Source: VRUE01 sp963707965 (GTDB taxonomy: Bacteria > Actinomycetota > Thermoleophilia > Solirubrobacterales > 70-9). Taken from it: a stretch of DNA of 64,000 nt. The notes beneath the pieces were generated by a model, which was given only the letters and a program-made list of their open reading frames with translations, had not been told where the DNA came from and did not search any database. A program made the position numbers and the translations under genes. Numbering within the stretch: position 1 is the stretch's first letter; every line of letters begins with the position of its first letter. Where the stretch lies: NCBI GenBank assembly GCA_963707965.1, contig CAVPRR010000007.1:682001-746000 (forward strand), written 5' to 3'. This document shows positions 1 through 8,825 of the stretch, in pieces.

Positions 1-2261
1 CCGGCCCGGTCAGCTTCATGCGCGGCGCCGACTCCTGGGCGGGTGCGATCAAGTCCGGCGGCGGCACCCGGCGGGCAGCGAAGATGGTCGTACTCAACGT
101 CGACCACCCAGACATCGAGGACTTCATCTGGTGTAAGGCACGCGAGGAGGAGAAGGCAGCCGCACTCCGCGACGCCGGTTATGACATGCGCCTCGATTCG
201 GAGGCCTTTGCCTCGGTCCAGTACCAAAACGCCAACAACTCGGTGCGGGTCACCGACGAGTTCATGGAGGCGGTCGAGGCGGGCGAGGATTGGAACCTGA
301 TCGGCCGCACCACCGGCGAACCGATCAAGACGCTGCCGGCGCGCGAGCTGATGAACCAGATCGCCGATGCCGCTTGGCGCTGTGCCGACCCCGGCGTCCA
401 GTACGACTCCACGATTCAGCGCTGGCACACCGACCCCAACACAGGCCCAATCACCGCATCGAATCCCTGCAGTGAGTACCTGAGCATCGATGACTCGGCG
501 TGCAACCTCGCCTCTCTGAACTTAATGAAGTTCCGCAATGAGGACGGGACTATCGACATCGAGGACTTCACACACGCTGTCGACATCGTCTTCCTGGCGC
601 AGGAGATCGTCGTCGGCTTCTCCAGCTACCCGACCGAGGAGATCACGGGGAACGCGAATCGCTTCCGCCAGCTCGGGCTCGGCTACGCCAACCTCGGCGC
701 GCTGCTGATGTCGGATGGGGTGCCCTACGACTCCGACGAGGGCCGTAACGTGGCCGCAGCGATCACGGCGTTGATGACCGGGAGGGCCTACCGCAAATCC
801 GCGGAGATCGCCAGTGTCCTCGGTCCATACGAGGGCTACGAGGAGAACCGCGAACCTCACAACGGGGTGATGCGGATGCACCGCGACGCCTCATACGACG
901 TTGACCCGACTGGGATCAGGGGCGATCTACTCGAAGCTGCAAAGCAAGAGTGGGATGCAGCCATCGAGCAAGGCGAGGAGCACGGCTACCGCAACGCGCA
1001 GGCGAGTGTCTTAGCGCCAACCGGAACAATTTCATTTTTGATGGACTGCGACACGACCGGGATCGAGCCCGACTTCTCCCTGGTCAAGTTCAAGGAGCTG
1101 GTCGGCGGCGGCCAGATGACGATCGTCAACCGCTCGGTGCCGCTGGCGCTGCGCACGCTCGGTTACTCCGACACCGAGGTCGACCAGATCGACGCCCATA
1201 TCGCCGAGAAGGGAACGATCATCGGCGCACCCGGCCTGAAGGACGAGCACCTGCCGGTCTTCGACGTCGCGGTCGGCGAGCGAGCAATCTCCCACACCGG
1301 TCACATCGACATGATGGCGGCGACCCAGCCATTCATCTCCGGCGCGATCTCGAAGACGGTCAACCTGCCGCAATCGGCGTCGGTGGAGGACATCGCCGAT
1401 GCCTACGCGCGCGGCTGGAAGGGCGGCCTGAAGGCGCTGGCGATCTACCGCGACGGCTCCAAGACTGCACAGGCGCTGCGCACCGACGCACAGGAGGAAA
1501 AGGAGGCTGGGGAAGGCGGCGCCTCCGGGAAGAAGGGTGCCGAGGCTGGGGCTCCGCCAGCTCCCGAGCGCAAGCGGATGCCCCGCGAGCGCGAGTCGAT
1601 AACCCACAAGTTCTGGATCGCCGGCCACGAGGGCTACATCACCGCCGGGAAGTACGAGGACGGCTCGGTCGGGGAGATCTTCCTCACCGACATCGGCAAG
1701 GAGGGATCAACGATGCGGGGGCTGATGAACGCCTTCGCAACGGCGGTCTCGATCGGCCTCCAGTACGGGGTTCCGCTCGAGGTCTTCGTACGCAAGTTCA
1801 GCTACATGCGCTTCGAGCCCGAGGGGATGACCCAGAACACGGAGATCCCCTTCGCCAAATCGCTGCCGGACTACATCATGCGCTGGCTGGCGAGCCGCTT
1901 CATCGACGAGACCGAGACGCTGGAGGACCTCGGCATCCTCACCAAGGAGGTGCGGGCCAAGCGCGAGGCGGAGACGACCCAGCTCGGGCTCGGGATCAGC
2001 ACGGGTGGCGAGGTCAAGCCGGGGAACGGCGGCAACGGACACTCGAAGCCGGGGAACGGGAACGGCGCCGAGAAGGCAAGGGCGACCGGCGGCGAGGCCG
2101 TCCCAGCCGCGGAGGCCTTCACCGAAACGCCGCCGGTCCAGCCGGCCAAGATGTCGGGCCTCGACCTCGGCCCCGCCTGCGAGCAGTGCGGCGGCATGAT
2201 GCAGCGCACCGGCAGTTGCTACACGTGCTCCTCGTGCGGCAACAACACCGGCTGCGGCTAG
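1..2261 (+). CDS. nrdJ: Adenosylcobalamin-dependent (class II) ribonucleoside-diphosphate reductase, 3' part
   Basis: Reduces ribonucleotides to deoxyribonucleotides using a B12-generated thiyl radical, so it works with or without oxygen. The reading frame is open from base 3, so the 5' end lies outside the window. Visible signatures are NPCSEY with the active-site cysteine (around base 465), PTGTISFLMDCDTTGIEP (around base 1018), a TSCPD-type domain (EIFLTDIGKEGS, then MRGLMNAFATAVSIG) and a C-terminal zinc-finger-like tail with CEQCGG, CYTCSSC and a terminal CG that should carry the re-reducing cysteines. A Gly/Asn-rich low-complexity linker (about bases 2020-2080) separates the TSCPD region from the tail. 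A cobalamin riboswitch, common before nrdJ, would lie upstream of the window. The family call is very secure. Confidence 0.95.
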   Translation, partial: GPVSFMRGADSWAGAIKSGGGTRRAAKMVVLNVDHPDIEDFIWCKAREEEKAAALRDAGYDMRLDSEAFASVQYQNANNSVRVTDEFMEAVEAGEDWNLIGRTTGEPIKTLPARELMNQIADAAWRCADPGVQYDSTIQRWHTDPNTGPITASNPCSEYLSIDDSACNLASLNLMKFRNEDGTIDIEDFTHAVDIVFLAQEIVVGFSSYPTEEITGNANRFRQLGLGYANLGALLMSDGVPYDSDEGRNVAAAITALMTGRAYRKSAEIASVLGPYEGYEENREPHNGVMRMHRDASYDVDPTGIRGDLLEAAKQEWDAAIEQGEEHGYRNAQASVLAPTGTISFLMDCDTTGIEPDFSLVKFKELVGGGQMTIVNRSVPLALRTLGYSDTEVDQIDAHIAEKGTIIGAPGLKDEHLPVFDVAVGERAISHTGHIDMMAATQPFISGAISKTVNLPQSASVEDIADAYARGWKGGLKALAIYRDGSKTAQALRTDAQEEKEAGEGGASGKKGAEAGAPPAPERKRMPRERESITHKFWIAGHEGYITAGKYEDGSVGEIFLTDIGKEGSTMRGLMNAFATAVSIGLQYGVPLEVFVRKFSYMRFEPEGMTQNTEIPFAKSLPDYIMRWLASRFIDETETLEDLGILTKEVRAKREAETTQLGLGISTGGEVKPGNGGNGHSKPGNGNGAEKARATGGEAVPAAEAFTETPPVQPAKMSGLDLGPACEQCGGMMQRTGSCYTCSSCGNNTGCG

Positions 2262-2273
2262 GCACCAAGCCCC

Positions 2274-2519
2274 CTAGGGAAGGCTCTCGCAGGCGAACCC
2301 GTCGTGATCCCCGTCGAGGCGGTGGGGGTCACTCCTCGGGTGGTGATTCCTGAAGAACCTCTGCGCCTGCCGCTGCGTCCTGAAGTCCGAACAGTCGCGA
2401 TCGCGGAACGAGGCGTGGGCGGACGGCTGCGACGAGGGCGAAGCCTGGCCGGGAGCCGCAAATGCGAGAAGGGCAAGGACGGCGGCGAAACCGACCAAGC
2501 GACGGAGTGGGGAGCGCAT
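2274..2519 (-). CDS. Small secreted protein with excalibur calcium-binding domain
   Basis: An 81-residue protein with an N-terminal signal peptide (hydrophobic run VGFAAVLALLAFAAPGQA, residues 9-26) followed directly by an excalibur domain (CSDF, then DGDHDGFACE near the C-terminus; DxDxDG is the calcium-binding loop and two cysteines flank it). Excalibur domains are extracellular and found in surface proteins and nucleases; this one stands alone, so the role is unknown. The ATG at 2519 was chosen because a GGGAGG ribosome-binding site lies just upstream and the signal peptide starts there. Its stop is 12 bp from the nrdJ stop, so the genes converge. Repeat copies at 2568-2677 sit in its 5' flank. 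Confidence 0.8.
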   Translation of the reverse strand: MRSPLRRLVGFAAVLALLAFAAPGQASPSSQPSAHASFRDRDCSDFRTQRQAQRFFRNHHPRSDPHRLDGDHDGFACESLP

Positions 2520-2567
2520 GGCAGAAACCTCCCAAGGGGTCGGACGAGAGTGCCCGGCAGAGACTAC

Positions 2568-2677
2568 GCCGATGGGCCGATTTCGCACCAAATAGGTGCG
2601 TTTCAGTCCCGTCGGCGAGGCCCCTCCGCCGATGGGCCGATTTCGCACCAAATAGGTGCGTTTCAGTCCCGCCGGCG
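2568..2677. repeat. Palindromic repeat family 1, locus A (doublet, period 60 bp)
   Basis: Two near-identical copies of about 50 bp (2568-2617 and 2628-2677). Each has outer arms that nearly pair (GCCGATGGGCC against AGTCCCGTCGGC) and an inner hairpin CGCACC-AAATA-GGTGCG. The same element occurs at 8692, 28258 and 48688. Here it lies upstream of the excalibur gene and downstream of the putative secreted protein at 2693, so it may be transcribed in the 5' flank of the former. Confidence 0.9.
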
Positions 2678-2692
2678 ATGGCAGCGGGGAAG

Positions 2693-3091
2693 TCAGCCGG
2701 GGACGGAAACACGGACGAGGACGCGGCCCGCGCAGATGAGGCTGGCCGACCCGTCCTCGTAGCGGGCGAGGCGGAGGGTGCGTGGCCTCGGGCAGAAGAC
2801 GCGCTGCGAGCGGTGGGCTCGCCGGGCCCTTGCCAGCCCTGCCGTCCGCATGGGCAGGCTTGCGCCTCTGACCACCGACTCGACGGCCGCCACCGGCACG
2901 GTCGCGCTGACCGCCCTCGCCTGAACTGCCCGTGGGCTGGCCGTGCGGCGCACGGTCCACCTGAAATGCGGCGGCGCGGACCTGCCGGGTTCGGGGCTCG
3001 CTCCCGACGGGCCGCTCGATCTGGCCGTGGCGATCGCAAGTGCGAGCGCCGCCAGCGCCATGCAGGTAAGAAACATCGTCCGAAATCCCAT
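2693..3091 (-). CDS. Putative small secreted protein, unknown function
   Basis: A 132-residue frame starting at the ATG at 3091 with a signal-peptide-like start (MGFRTMFLTCMALAALALA, residues 1-19), an Arg/Pro/Ala-rich middle and a more protein-like C-terminus (LRLARYEDGSASLICAGRVL). No family was recognised. The N-terminal hydrophobic run favours a real gene, but the middle is compositionally like random high-GC sequence, so it could be decayed or spurious. It lies between the ABC permease stop and the family 1 repeats and is co-directional with both neighbours. Confidence 0.4.
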   Translation of the reverse strand: MGFRTMFLTCMALAALALAIATARSSGPSGASPEPGRSAPPHFRWTVRRTASPRAVQARAVSATVPVAAVESVVRGASLPMRTAGLARARRAHRSQRVFCPRPRTLRLARYEDGSASLICAGRVLVRVSVPG

Positions 3092-3251
3092 ACGACTACA
3101 AGACCCGGCGGCGCGGAACTCGCCCCCCAAACCGCGGACGGCGAGCGCTCGCTAACGGGCGGATCGCCTTGCCTGATGCCCCCTGAACCCCGCGACGAGA
3201 CGGAAATGACCCATGCCGGTGGGAAATCGTCCGTCGGCGACGGAGGCGGGG

Positions 3252-5801
3252 CTACTCGTAGTGCAGGGACTCGAGCACGTCGAGGCGGGAGGCGCGGCGG
3301 GCTGGCGGGATCGCGGCCAGCACCCCGGCCAGCCCGGCGAGGATCAGCAGCACGACCAGCGAGACGATCGGGTAGGAGAGGGTGAAGCCTTCGTCCTTGA
3401 GGGGCTGGGCGATCAGCGTGGCGAAGATCACCCCGAGAACCATGCCGAGGATCGCGCCGATCAGGGCCGTGATCACCGCCTCGTAGCGAATCATCGTCCG
3501 CACCTGGCGGCGCGACATGCCGATCGCGCGCAGCATCCCCAGCTCGCGGGTGCGTTCGTGGATCGAGAGCGCCAGGGTGTTGGCGATCCCGAACAGCGAG
3601 ATCAGGATCGCCAGCGCCAGCAGCACGTAGACGAGCTGCACGAGCCCGTCGATCTGCGCTTCGCGGTTTTCCTTCAGTTCCTGCTGGTTGAGCACTTCGG
3701 CGGTCGGGAAAGCGCGCTTGGCGCCGGCGGTGAGCACTGTCTGGACCTGCGCGGCGTTCGCGCCCGGTTCCGTCCTGACGAAGTCGACCGTGTCCTGGGT
3801 CTGCTTGAAGGCCCCGGCCATCGCCCGCTGGGTTATGAGGACGCTGCCGAAGACGTTGAGCTTTGAGGAGAACTCGCCGGCGACCCGGAAGGCCGGCCTC
3901 GCCCCGGTCTGGCTCAGCAAGCGGAAGCGATCGCCCACTTCGAGATCGTTGCCGGAGGCGAAGGAGTCCGAGAGGACCGCTTCGCCGTCCCGCAGGTTGC
4001 GCAGGACCGCCGGGCCTCCCTTCTTCCATTCGACGTCGACGGCCTCACCGATGTTGGGGGTCGGGGCGCTGATGAGCGCCTTGACACCGTTGCCGAGCAG
4101 CTGTGCTTCGGTCGAACGGACCGTCGCGACCGACTCGACGCCGGGCGCCCTGCGCGCGGCGGCGGCGGCGCCGGCCGGGATCGGCGAGAAGCCGTTGGTG
4201 TTCTGGATCACCAGCCCGCCCGCGAAGTTTTCGTCGATCACGGTGGCGACTGAGCTCTTCAGCCCGGCGGCGAAGACGGTGACGAAGGTGACCAGCGCCA
4301 GGCCGATCATCAGCGCCGCCGCGGTGACGGCGGTGCGGCTTGGGTTTCGCTGCGTGTTCTCGCGGGCGAGACGGCCGGTCAGCCTGCGCAGGCGCTCCAG
4401 CGGGGCGCCCGCAATCGCCGCGAGGGGGCGCACCAGGCGGGGGCTGAAGAGGGAGACGCCGAGGACGATCGCGACCGCGCCGGCGCCCATCAGCCCGGCC
4501 TTGGTGCCGGCGCTGCCATGGCCGAACACACCGGCCAGGACCATCGCCAGCCCGGCGAGGCCGAGCAGGATCGAGAGGACCGCGTAGACCAGCCGGCGCT
4601 GGTGGCTGGCCGGCGGGGTGTAGGACTGAAGGGCGGCGATTGGCGGAACCCGGGTCGAGCGCAGCGCCGGGACCAGCGAGGAGACCAGGGTGACGACGAT
4701 CCCGATCGTCAGCGAGACGACGATCGTGCGCGTCTCCATCACCAGGCCGGTGGTCGGCAGGTCAAGCCCGACCGCCTTGAAGAGCGCGTTCAGCGCCGCG
4801 GCGATCAGGTAGCCCCCCGCGACGCCGGCGACGGCACCCAGCAGGCCGATCGCAAGCGCCTCGGCCACGACCGAGGCGAGGATCTGCGGCCGGGAGGCGC
4901 CGAGCGTGCGCAGCAAGCCGAACTCGGCCACCCGCTGGGCGACGGTGATCGAGAAGGTGTTGAAGATCAGGAAGGCACCGACGAAGAGGGCGACGAAGCC
5001 GAAGACCAGCAGCACCGTCTGCAGGAAGCCGAGGTTGTCGCGGATTTCTTCCGAGCCGCGGTCGGCGCTTTCCTTGGCGGTCTCGACCCGGACCGACGCC
5101 GGCATGACCCGCTCGATCCGCCGCTTCTGCGTCTCCGGGGAGACGCCGGCGACAGCGGCGACGGAGATCTGGTCGAAGCGGCCGCGCTTGCGGGCGATGC
5201 TCTGCGCCTCGGGAAGGGTGAGCTGGGCGATGCTGGCGCCGCCGAACGAGGCGCTGCCGAGCTGAGTGAAGCCGACCAGGCGATAGGACCTGGCGCTGCG
5301 CTTGCCGACGATGCGGATCTCTTCGCCCAGCTTCAGACCGGAGTTTTCGGCGGCGGCCTCGTCGATCGAGGTTTCGGTGGGCCCGCGCGGCGCATGGCCC
5401 TCGACGTAGGTGAGCGACTCGAGCCCGTCGGGCAGGTTCGAGGAGATGAACTTGGGCGCGAATTTCGTGCCGATCGCGTCGCCCTGCGAGTCGAAGAAGC
5501 CGCCCGGCGTGAAGATGGCACCCGAGGCGAGGCCCACACCGGGGACCCTCTTCACCCTGGGGAGCAGCGAAGCCGGGATCGTCGGCACTTCGCCGCTTTC
5601 CTGCTTGACCGGGTTCTCGGCCGTGATGACGACGCTGGTCCCCTTCAGCGACTCGCTGAAGATTTCGTCGAAGGCGGCGAAGATCGTGTCGGTGAGGACG
5701 TAGGAGCCGGCGATGAAGGCGACCCCGATGACCACCGCAATCGTCGTGATCAGCGCCCGTACCTTGCGCGCCCAGAGGCTCCTGACGGCGAGGCTAGTCA
5801 A
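3252..5801 (-). CDS. ABC transporter permease, FtsX/MacB type with two FtsX modules
   Basis: An 849-residue integral membrane protein with an N-terminal helix (about residues 14-36), a large extracellular MacB-like periplasmic-core domain, a first FtsX module (VLLVFGFVALFVGAFLIFN, then LGASRPQ), further helices, a second extracellular domain and a second FtsX module at the C-terminus (LRAIGMSRRQVRTMIRYEA). This duplicated architecture is typical of actinobacterial lipoprotein-release or macrolide-type exporters; the substrate cannot be read from sequence. The frame starts with TTG at 5801, overlapping the ATPase stop by 8 bp, which indicates translational coupling as one ABC unit. MacB-like systems act by mechanotransmission rather than classical transport; that applies to the family and is not shown here. 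Confidence 0.9.
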   Translation of the reverse strand: MTSLAVRSLWARKVRALITTIAVVIGVAFIAGSYVLTDTIFAAFDEIFSESLKGTSVVITAENPVKQESGEVPTIPASLLPRVKRVPGVGLASGAIFTPGGFFDSQGDAIGTKFAPKFISSNLPDGLESLTYVEGHAPRGPTETSIDEAAAENSGLKLGEEIRIVGKRSARSYRLVGFTQLGSASFGGASIAQLTLPEAQSIARKRGRFDQISVAAVAGVSPETQKRRIERVMPASVRVETAKESADRGSEEIRDNLGFLQTVLLVFGFVALFVGAFLIFNTFSITVAQRVAEFGLLRTLGASRPQILASVVAEALAIGLLGAVAGVAGGYLIAAALNALFKAVGLDLPTTGLVMETRTIVVSLTIGIVVTLVSSLVPALRSTRVPPIAALQSYTPPASHQRRLVYAVLSILLGLAGLAMVLAGVFGHGSAGTKAGLMGAGAVAIVLGVSLFSPRLVRPLAAIAGAPLERLRRLTGRLARENTQRNPSRTAVTAAALMIGLALVTFVTVFAAGLKSSVATVIDENFAGGLVIQNTNGFSPIPAGAAAAARRAPGVESVATVRSTEAQLLGNGVKALISAPTPNIGEAVDVEWKKGGPAVLRNLRDGEAVLSDSFASGNDLEVGDRFRLLSQTGARPAFRVAGEFSSKLNVFGSVLITQRAMAGAFKQTQDTVDFVRTEPGANAAQVQTVLTAGAKRAFPTAEVLNQQELKENREAQIDGLVQLVYVLLALAILISLFGIANTLALSIHERTRELGMLRAIGMSRRQVRTMIRYEAVITALIGAILGMVLGVIFATLIAQPLKDEGFTLSYPIVSLVVLLILAGLAGVLAAIPPARRASRLDVLESLHYE

Positions 5802-6570
5802 GCTGCTTCATCAGCTCGATCACGTCGTCTGTCGAGCCGGGAATGGTGTCGTGGACGATGCCGCCGTCACGGAGGACGAGCAGCCGGTCGGCGTGAGCGG
5901 CGGCGGCAGGGTCGTGGCTGACCATGATCACCGTCTGCTCGAACTCGTCAACGGCCTGGCGCAGCAGCGCCAGCACGTCGCCGCTCGCCTTCGAGTCGAG
6001 GTTGCCGGTCGGCTCGTCGGCGAAGACCACCGCCGGTTTGGAGACGAGCGCCCGGGCGACCGCGACCCGCTGCTGCTGCCCGCCGGAGAGCTCCGACGGA
6101 CGGTGCTTGCGACGGTCCCCGATGCCGACGGTGCGAATCAGCCGCTCGAGCCACTCCGCGTCCGGCTTGCGCCCCGCGATCGACATTGGCAGCACCAGAT
6201 TCTCCTCGGCGGTGAGAACCGGCAGCAGGTTGAAGAACTGGAAGACGAAGCCGAGCTTGTCGCGACGCAGCTTGGTCAGCTCGCCGTCGTCGAGCGCGGT
6301 GATCTCCTCGCCGTCGAGAACAACAGTGCCGGTCGTCGGACGGTCGAGGCCGGCAAGGATGTGCATCAGCGTCGACTTGCCGGACCCCGACGGGCCCATG
6401 ATCGCGGTGAAGCGGCCCCGCTCGAATCCGGTGCTGACGTCGACCAGCGCATCCACGGCCGCCTCGCCCTCGCCGAAGCGCCGGCTGACGCCGTCCGCGA
6501 CGACCACGTTGCCGTCCGCCTTGCTCACAGATGCCACGCTACCGGGGACCGCCTTGCTCACGGATGGCAC
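5794..6570 (-). CDS. ABC transporter ATP-binding protein (LolD/MacB type)
   Basis: A 258-residue ATPase partner of the downstream permease. Motifs in order: Walker A GPSGSGKST (about residue 60), Q-loop region LGFVFQFFNLLP, signature LSGGQQQRVAVARAL, Walker B VVFADEPTGNLDS, and switch histidine in MVSHD. The start is uncertain. A GTG at 6570 gives the longest protein, but the first 35 bp are a tandem duplication of the next 33 bp, giving the repeated N-terminal peptide SVSKA; the internal GTG at 6540 would restore a normal N-terminus. It is the first gene of the two-gene operon and is divergent from the HAD phosphatase gene at 6661. Confidence 0.92.
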   Translation of the reverse strand: MPSVSKAVPGSVASVSKADGNVVVADGVSRRFGEGEAAVDALVDVSTGFERGRFTAIMGPSGSGKSTLMHILAGLDRPTTGTVVLDGEEITALDDGELTKLRRDKLGFVFQFFNLLPVLTAEENLVLPMSIAGRKPDAEWLERLIRTVGIGDRRKHRPSELSGGQQQRVAVARALVSKPAVVFADEPTGNLDSKASGDVLALLRQAVDEFEQTVIMVSHDPAAAAHADRLLVLRDGGIVHDTIPGSTDDVIELMKQLD

Positions 6571-6646
6571 GCTACCGGGGAGGAGAATCGGCCGGCCCCC
6601 GGCGGCTGGACAGGAGGAGAATCGACCGGGCTCCAGAGGCTGGACA
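6517..6646. repeat. Two adjacent tandem duplications in a divergent promoter region
   Basis: Bases 6517-6549 and 6550-6582 are two copies of a 33 bp unit (CGCCTTGCTCAC...). Bases 6579-6612 and 6613-6646 are two looser copies of a 34 bp unit beginning GGAGGAGAATCG and ending in GGCTGGAC. The first pair covers the alternative starts of the ABC ATPase gene, and the second fills the gap to the HAD gene. Confidence 0.75.
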
Positions 6647-6660
6647 AGTAGCCTGCGCGG

Positions 6661-7443
6661 ATGGCGCTAGCCGACCAATTCGACGGCCTTTTGATCGATC
6701 TCGACGGAGTCGTCTGGGTCGGGCCAGAGCTGCTTCCCGGTGCGGCCGACTCGCTGCAGCGACTGCTCGCCAACGGCAAGGAGATCGTCTTCGTCACCAA
6801 CAACTCGGTGCGACGGCCGGATTCCTACGCGTTCCGCCTTCGCGAGGCCGGGATTCCGGTGGCCGATGAGCGGGTCCTGACCGCCGGGGCGGCGACCGCG
6901 CAGTTGGCGGCCGAACGTATGGGGGCCGAGGGCACCGCCTTCGTGATCGGAGCACCGGGCTTCAAGGAGACGGTCGCGGCGACCGGCCTGACCCTGCTGG
7001 ACGGCGAGGCCGGACAGGGCGCGGACACGGTGGTCGTCTCCGGCCACCGTGAGTTCGACTACGCGGAGCTGCTGACGGCGACCCGCGCTCTGCAGGGAGG
7101 GGCAAGCCTGTTCGCCACCAGCCGCGACCCGACCCTGCCCATGCCCGGCGGTGCCTGGCCCGGCACCGGCGCCACGCTCGCGGCGGTGGAGACCGCATCG
7201 GGCAAGCGTGCCGAGATCGGCGGTAAGCCCGAGCGCCACCTGTTCGAGCTGGCACGCGAGCGGATCGCCGGCGCGGAGCGGGTGGCGATCGTCGGCGACC
7301 GGATCGCGTCGGACATCGAGGGCGGGCACCGGGCGGGCCTGGAGACGATCCTGGTGCTGAGCGGGGCGACCTCGCGCGAGGAGGCAGAAAGCGCCGTGCC
7401 TCCCCCCGATCACATCGTCGAGGACATCGCCGGCCTGCTGTGA
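6661..7443 (+). CDS. HAD-superfamily class IIA phosphatase (NagD/PGP-like)
   Basis: A 260-residue phosphatase of the NagD / 4-nitrophenylphosphatase branch. It shows HAD motif I DLDGVVW (nucleophile D13, acid D15), motif II FVTNNS (about residue 45), the C2-type cap in the middle, a motif III lysine in the IGGKPERHLFE segment, and motif IV GDRIASDIEGG near residue 208. Family members hydrolyse small sugar, glycerol or nucleotide monophosphates; the substrate is not predictable. The length matches the family (250-270). It is followed after about 65 bp by an MFS transporter on the same strand. Confidence 0.9.
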   Translation: MALADQFDGLLIDLDGVVWVGPELLPGAADSLQRLLANGKEIVFVTNNSVRRPDSYAFRLREAGIPVADERVLTAGAATAQLAAERMGAEGTAFVIGAPGFKETVAATGLTLLDGEAGQGADTVVVSGHREFDYAELLTATRALQGGASLFATSRDPTLPMPGGAWPGTGATLAAVETASGKRAEIGGKPERHLFELARERIAGAERVAIVGDRIASDIEGGHRAGLETILVLSGATSREEAESAVPPPDHIVEDIAGLL

Positions 7444-7507
7444 GCGCCGAGCGAGCAATCGTCCAGACCTGTCGATGCGCACAGCGAGAGCGGCGCCACC
7501 GGTCGCC

Positions 7508-8671
7508 ATGAACGCTGCCGTCCACCGGCCGGGTGTTGCCTTCGCCGGCGTCTTCGCCGTCACCTTCGCGGGCCTGCTGGCGGTAGGCGCGGTGCTGCCG
7601 GTGCTTCCCCGCTACGTGCACGGCCCGCTCGACGGCGGCAACATCGCGGTGGGAATCGTGATCGGCTCCTACGCGGCCACCGGACTCCTGCTCCGACCGC
7701 TGGCCGGGCACTTCGCGGACCGCCGCGGTCGCAAGCCCACGGTCCTGCTCGGCTCGCTGGTGGTGGCGACCGCCGGCTTCCTCTACCTGCTCCCGCTCGG
7801 CGTTCCGGGGCTGATCCTCGCCCGGCTGACGCTTGGCGCGGGCGAGGGGGCGGTCTTCACAGCCGGCTCGGCCTGGATCGTCGACCTCGCCCCGCCGGGG
7901 CGGCGGGGACGGGTGATCGGCCTCTACGGGCTGGCCGTCTGGGCCGGGCTCAGCATCGGGCCGCTGATCGGCGAGCTGCTCCGCCACACCGGCGGCTACA
8001 CCGCCGTCTGGCTCTTCGCCGGCGCGGCGCCGCTGGTCGGGGCGCTGGTGGCGCTCCGCCTCCCCGACCCCTACCGCCCGGTCGCCCACACCGAGCGCCA
8101 GCCACTGATCGCCCGCCAGGCGATTCGCCCCGGCGTGGCCCTTTCGCTCGCCTCGACCGGCTACGCCACGGTCGCGACCTTCGTCGTTCTCCACCTCGAT
8201 GCACGTGGGGTCGGGCACGGGGCGACCGTCTTCGGCGCCTTCGCGTCCATGGTCGTGCTGACCCGGCTGATCGGCGGCAACCTGCCGGACCGGGTCGGCC
8301 CGGCCCGCGTCGCGACCGCAGCGGCGGTCACCGAGGCGATTGGCCTGGCAACGATGGCGGTCGCTCAGACGCTCCCGGTCGCGCTGGCCGGAGCGCTGGC
8401 GATGGGTGCGGCCTTCTCGCTTCTCTACCCCTCCCTCTCCCTGATCGTCGTCGGCCGCGTGTCGGAAGCGCGGCGCGGGGCGGCGCTGGGGACGTTCACC
8501 GCCTTCTTCGACGCGGGGGTCGGCCTCGGCGCGCCGATTGCCGGCGTCGCCGCGGCCCTCATCAATTACGAGGGCGCCTTCCTCTTCGCGTCCGCCGTCG
8601 CCCTGGCCTCCGCCGCGACGATCGCCCTGGCGATCTCCAGCCGGGGACGCGCCCTGCTCGCGGCCCGCTGA
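7508..8671 (+). CDS. Major facilitator superfamily transporter
   Basis: About 387 residues with the hydrophobic pattern of a 12-helix MFS protein. The motif between helices 2 and 3 is readable as GHFADRRGRKPTVL, and a second-half equivalent as GGNLPDRVGPARV, consistent with drug/H+ antiporter-like members. The substrate is unknown. The ATG at 7508 gives a short cytoplasmic lead before helix 1 (FAGVFAVTFAGLLAVGAVLP); an in-frame ATG at 7475 would add 11 Ala/Arg-rich residues. Neither has a strong ribosome-binding site. It ends about 20 bp before the family 1 repeat doublet at 8692 and converges with the thioesterase gene. Confidence 0.9.
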   Translation: MNAAVHRPGVAFAGVFAVTFAGLLAVGAVLPVLPRYVHGPLDGGNIAVGIVIGSYAATGLLLRPLAGHFADRRGRKPTVLLGSLVVATAGFLYLLPLGVPGLILARLTLGAGEGAVFTAGSAWIVDLAPPGRRGRVIGLYGLAVWAGLSIGPLIGELLRHTGGYTAVWLFAGAAPLVGALVALRLPDPYRPVAHTERQPLIARQAIRPGVALSLASTGYATVATFVVLHLDARGVGHGATVFGAFASMVVLTRLIGGNLPDRVGPARVATAAAVTEAIGLATMAVAQTLPVALAGALAMGAAFSLLYPSLSLIVVGRVSEARRGAALGTFTAFFDAGVGLGAPIAGVAAALINYEGAFLFASAVALASAATIALAISSRGRALLAAR

Positions 8672-8691
8672 TCCCCAACCCCCAGTTTGCC

Positions 8692-8801
8692 CATCGATGG
8701 GCCGAAAACAAACGATATAGGTGCATTTCCGGCCCGTCGGCAGGCAAACCAAATCGACGGGACGATTTCAGACGATATAGGTGCATTTCCGGCCCGTCGG
8801 C
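8692..8801. repeat. Palindromic repeat family 1, locus B (doublet, period 60 bp)
   Basis: Two copies of the element (8692-8741 and 8752-8801) between the convergent MFS and thioesterase genes. The right half (ATAGGTGCATTTCC, then CCCGTCGGC) is conserved. The left arm of the inner hairpin has decayed to AACGATA or GACGATA, so the inner stem is lost while the outer stem (CGACGGGAC against CCCGTCGGC) can still partly form. This is the most diverged copy pair in the window. Confidence 0.85.
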
Positions 8802-8825
8802 GGGGCGATCGGCTTTGCGGAGCGA

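Noticed and set aside
2568..2677. Family 1 palindromes as ordinary transcription terminators
   Set aside because: They lack T-tracts, are repeated in tandem, and occur between divergent genes and inside a coding region, so termination cannot be their general explanation.
2329..4029. A 566-codon open frame on the minus strand overlapping the ABC permease
   Set aside because: Out of frame with the permease and the two small secreted proteins, which have signal peptides and motifs; no domain in this frame.
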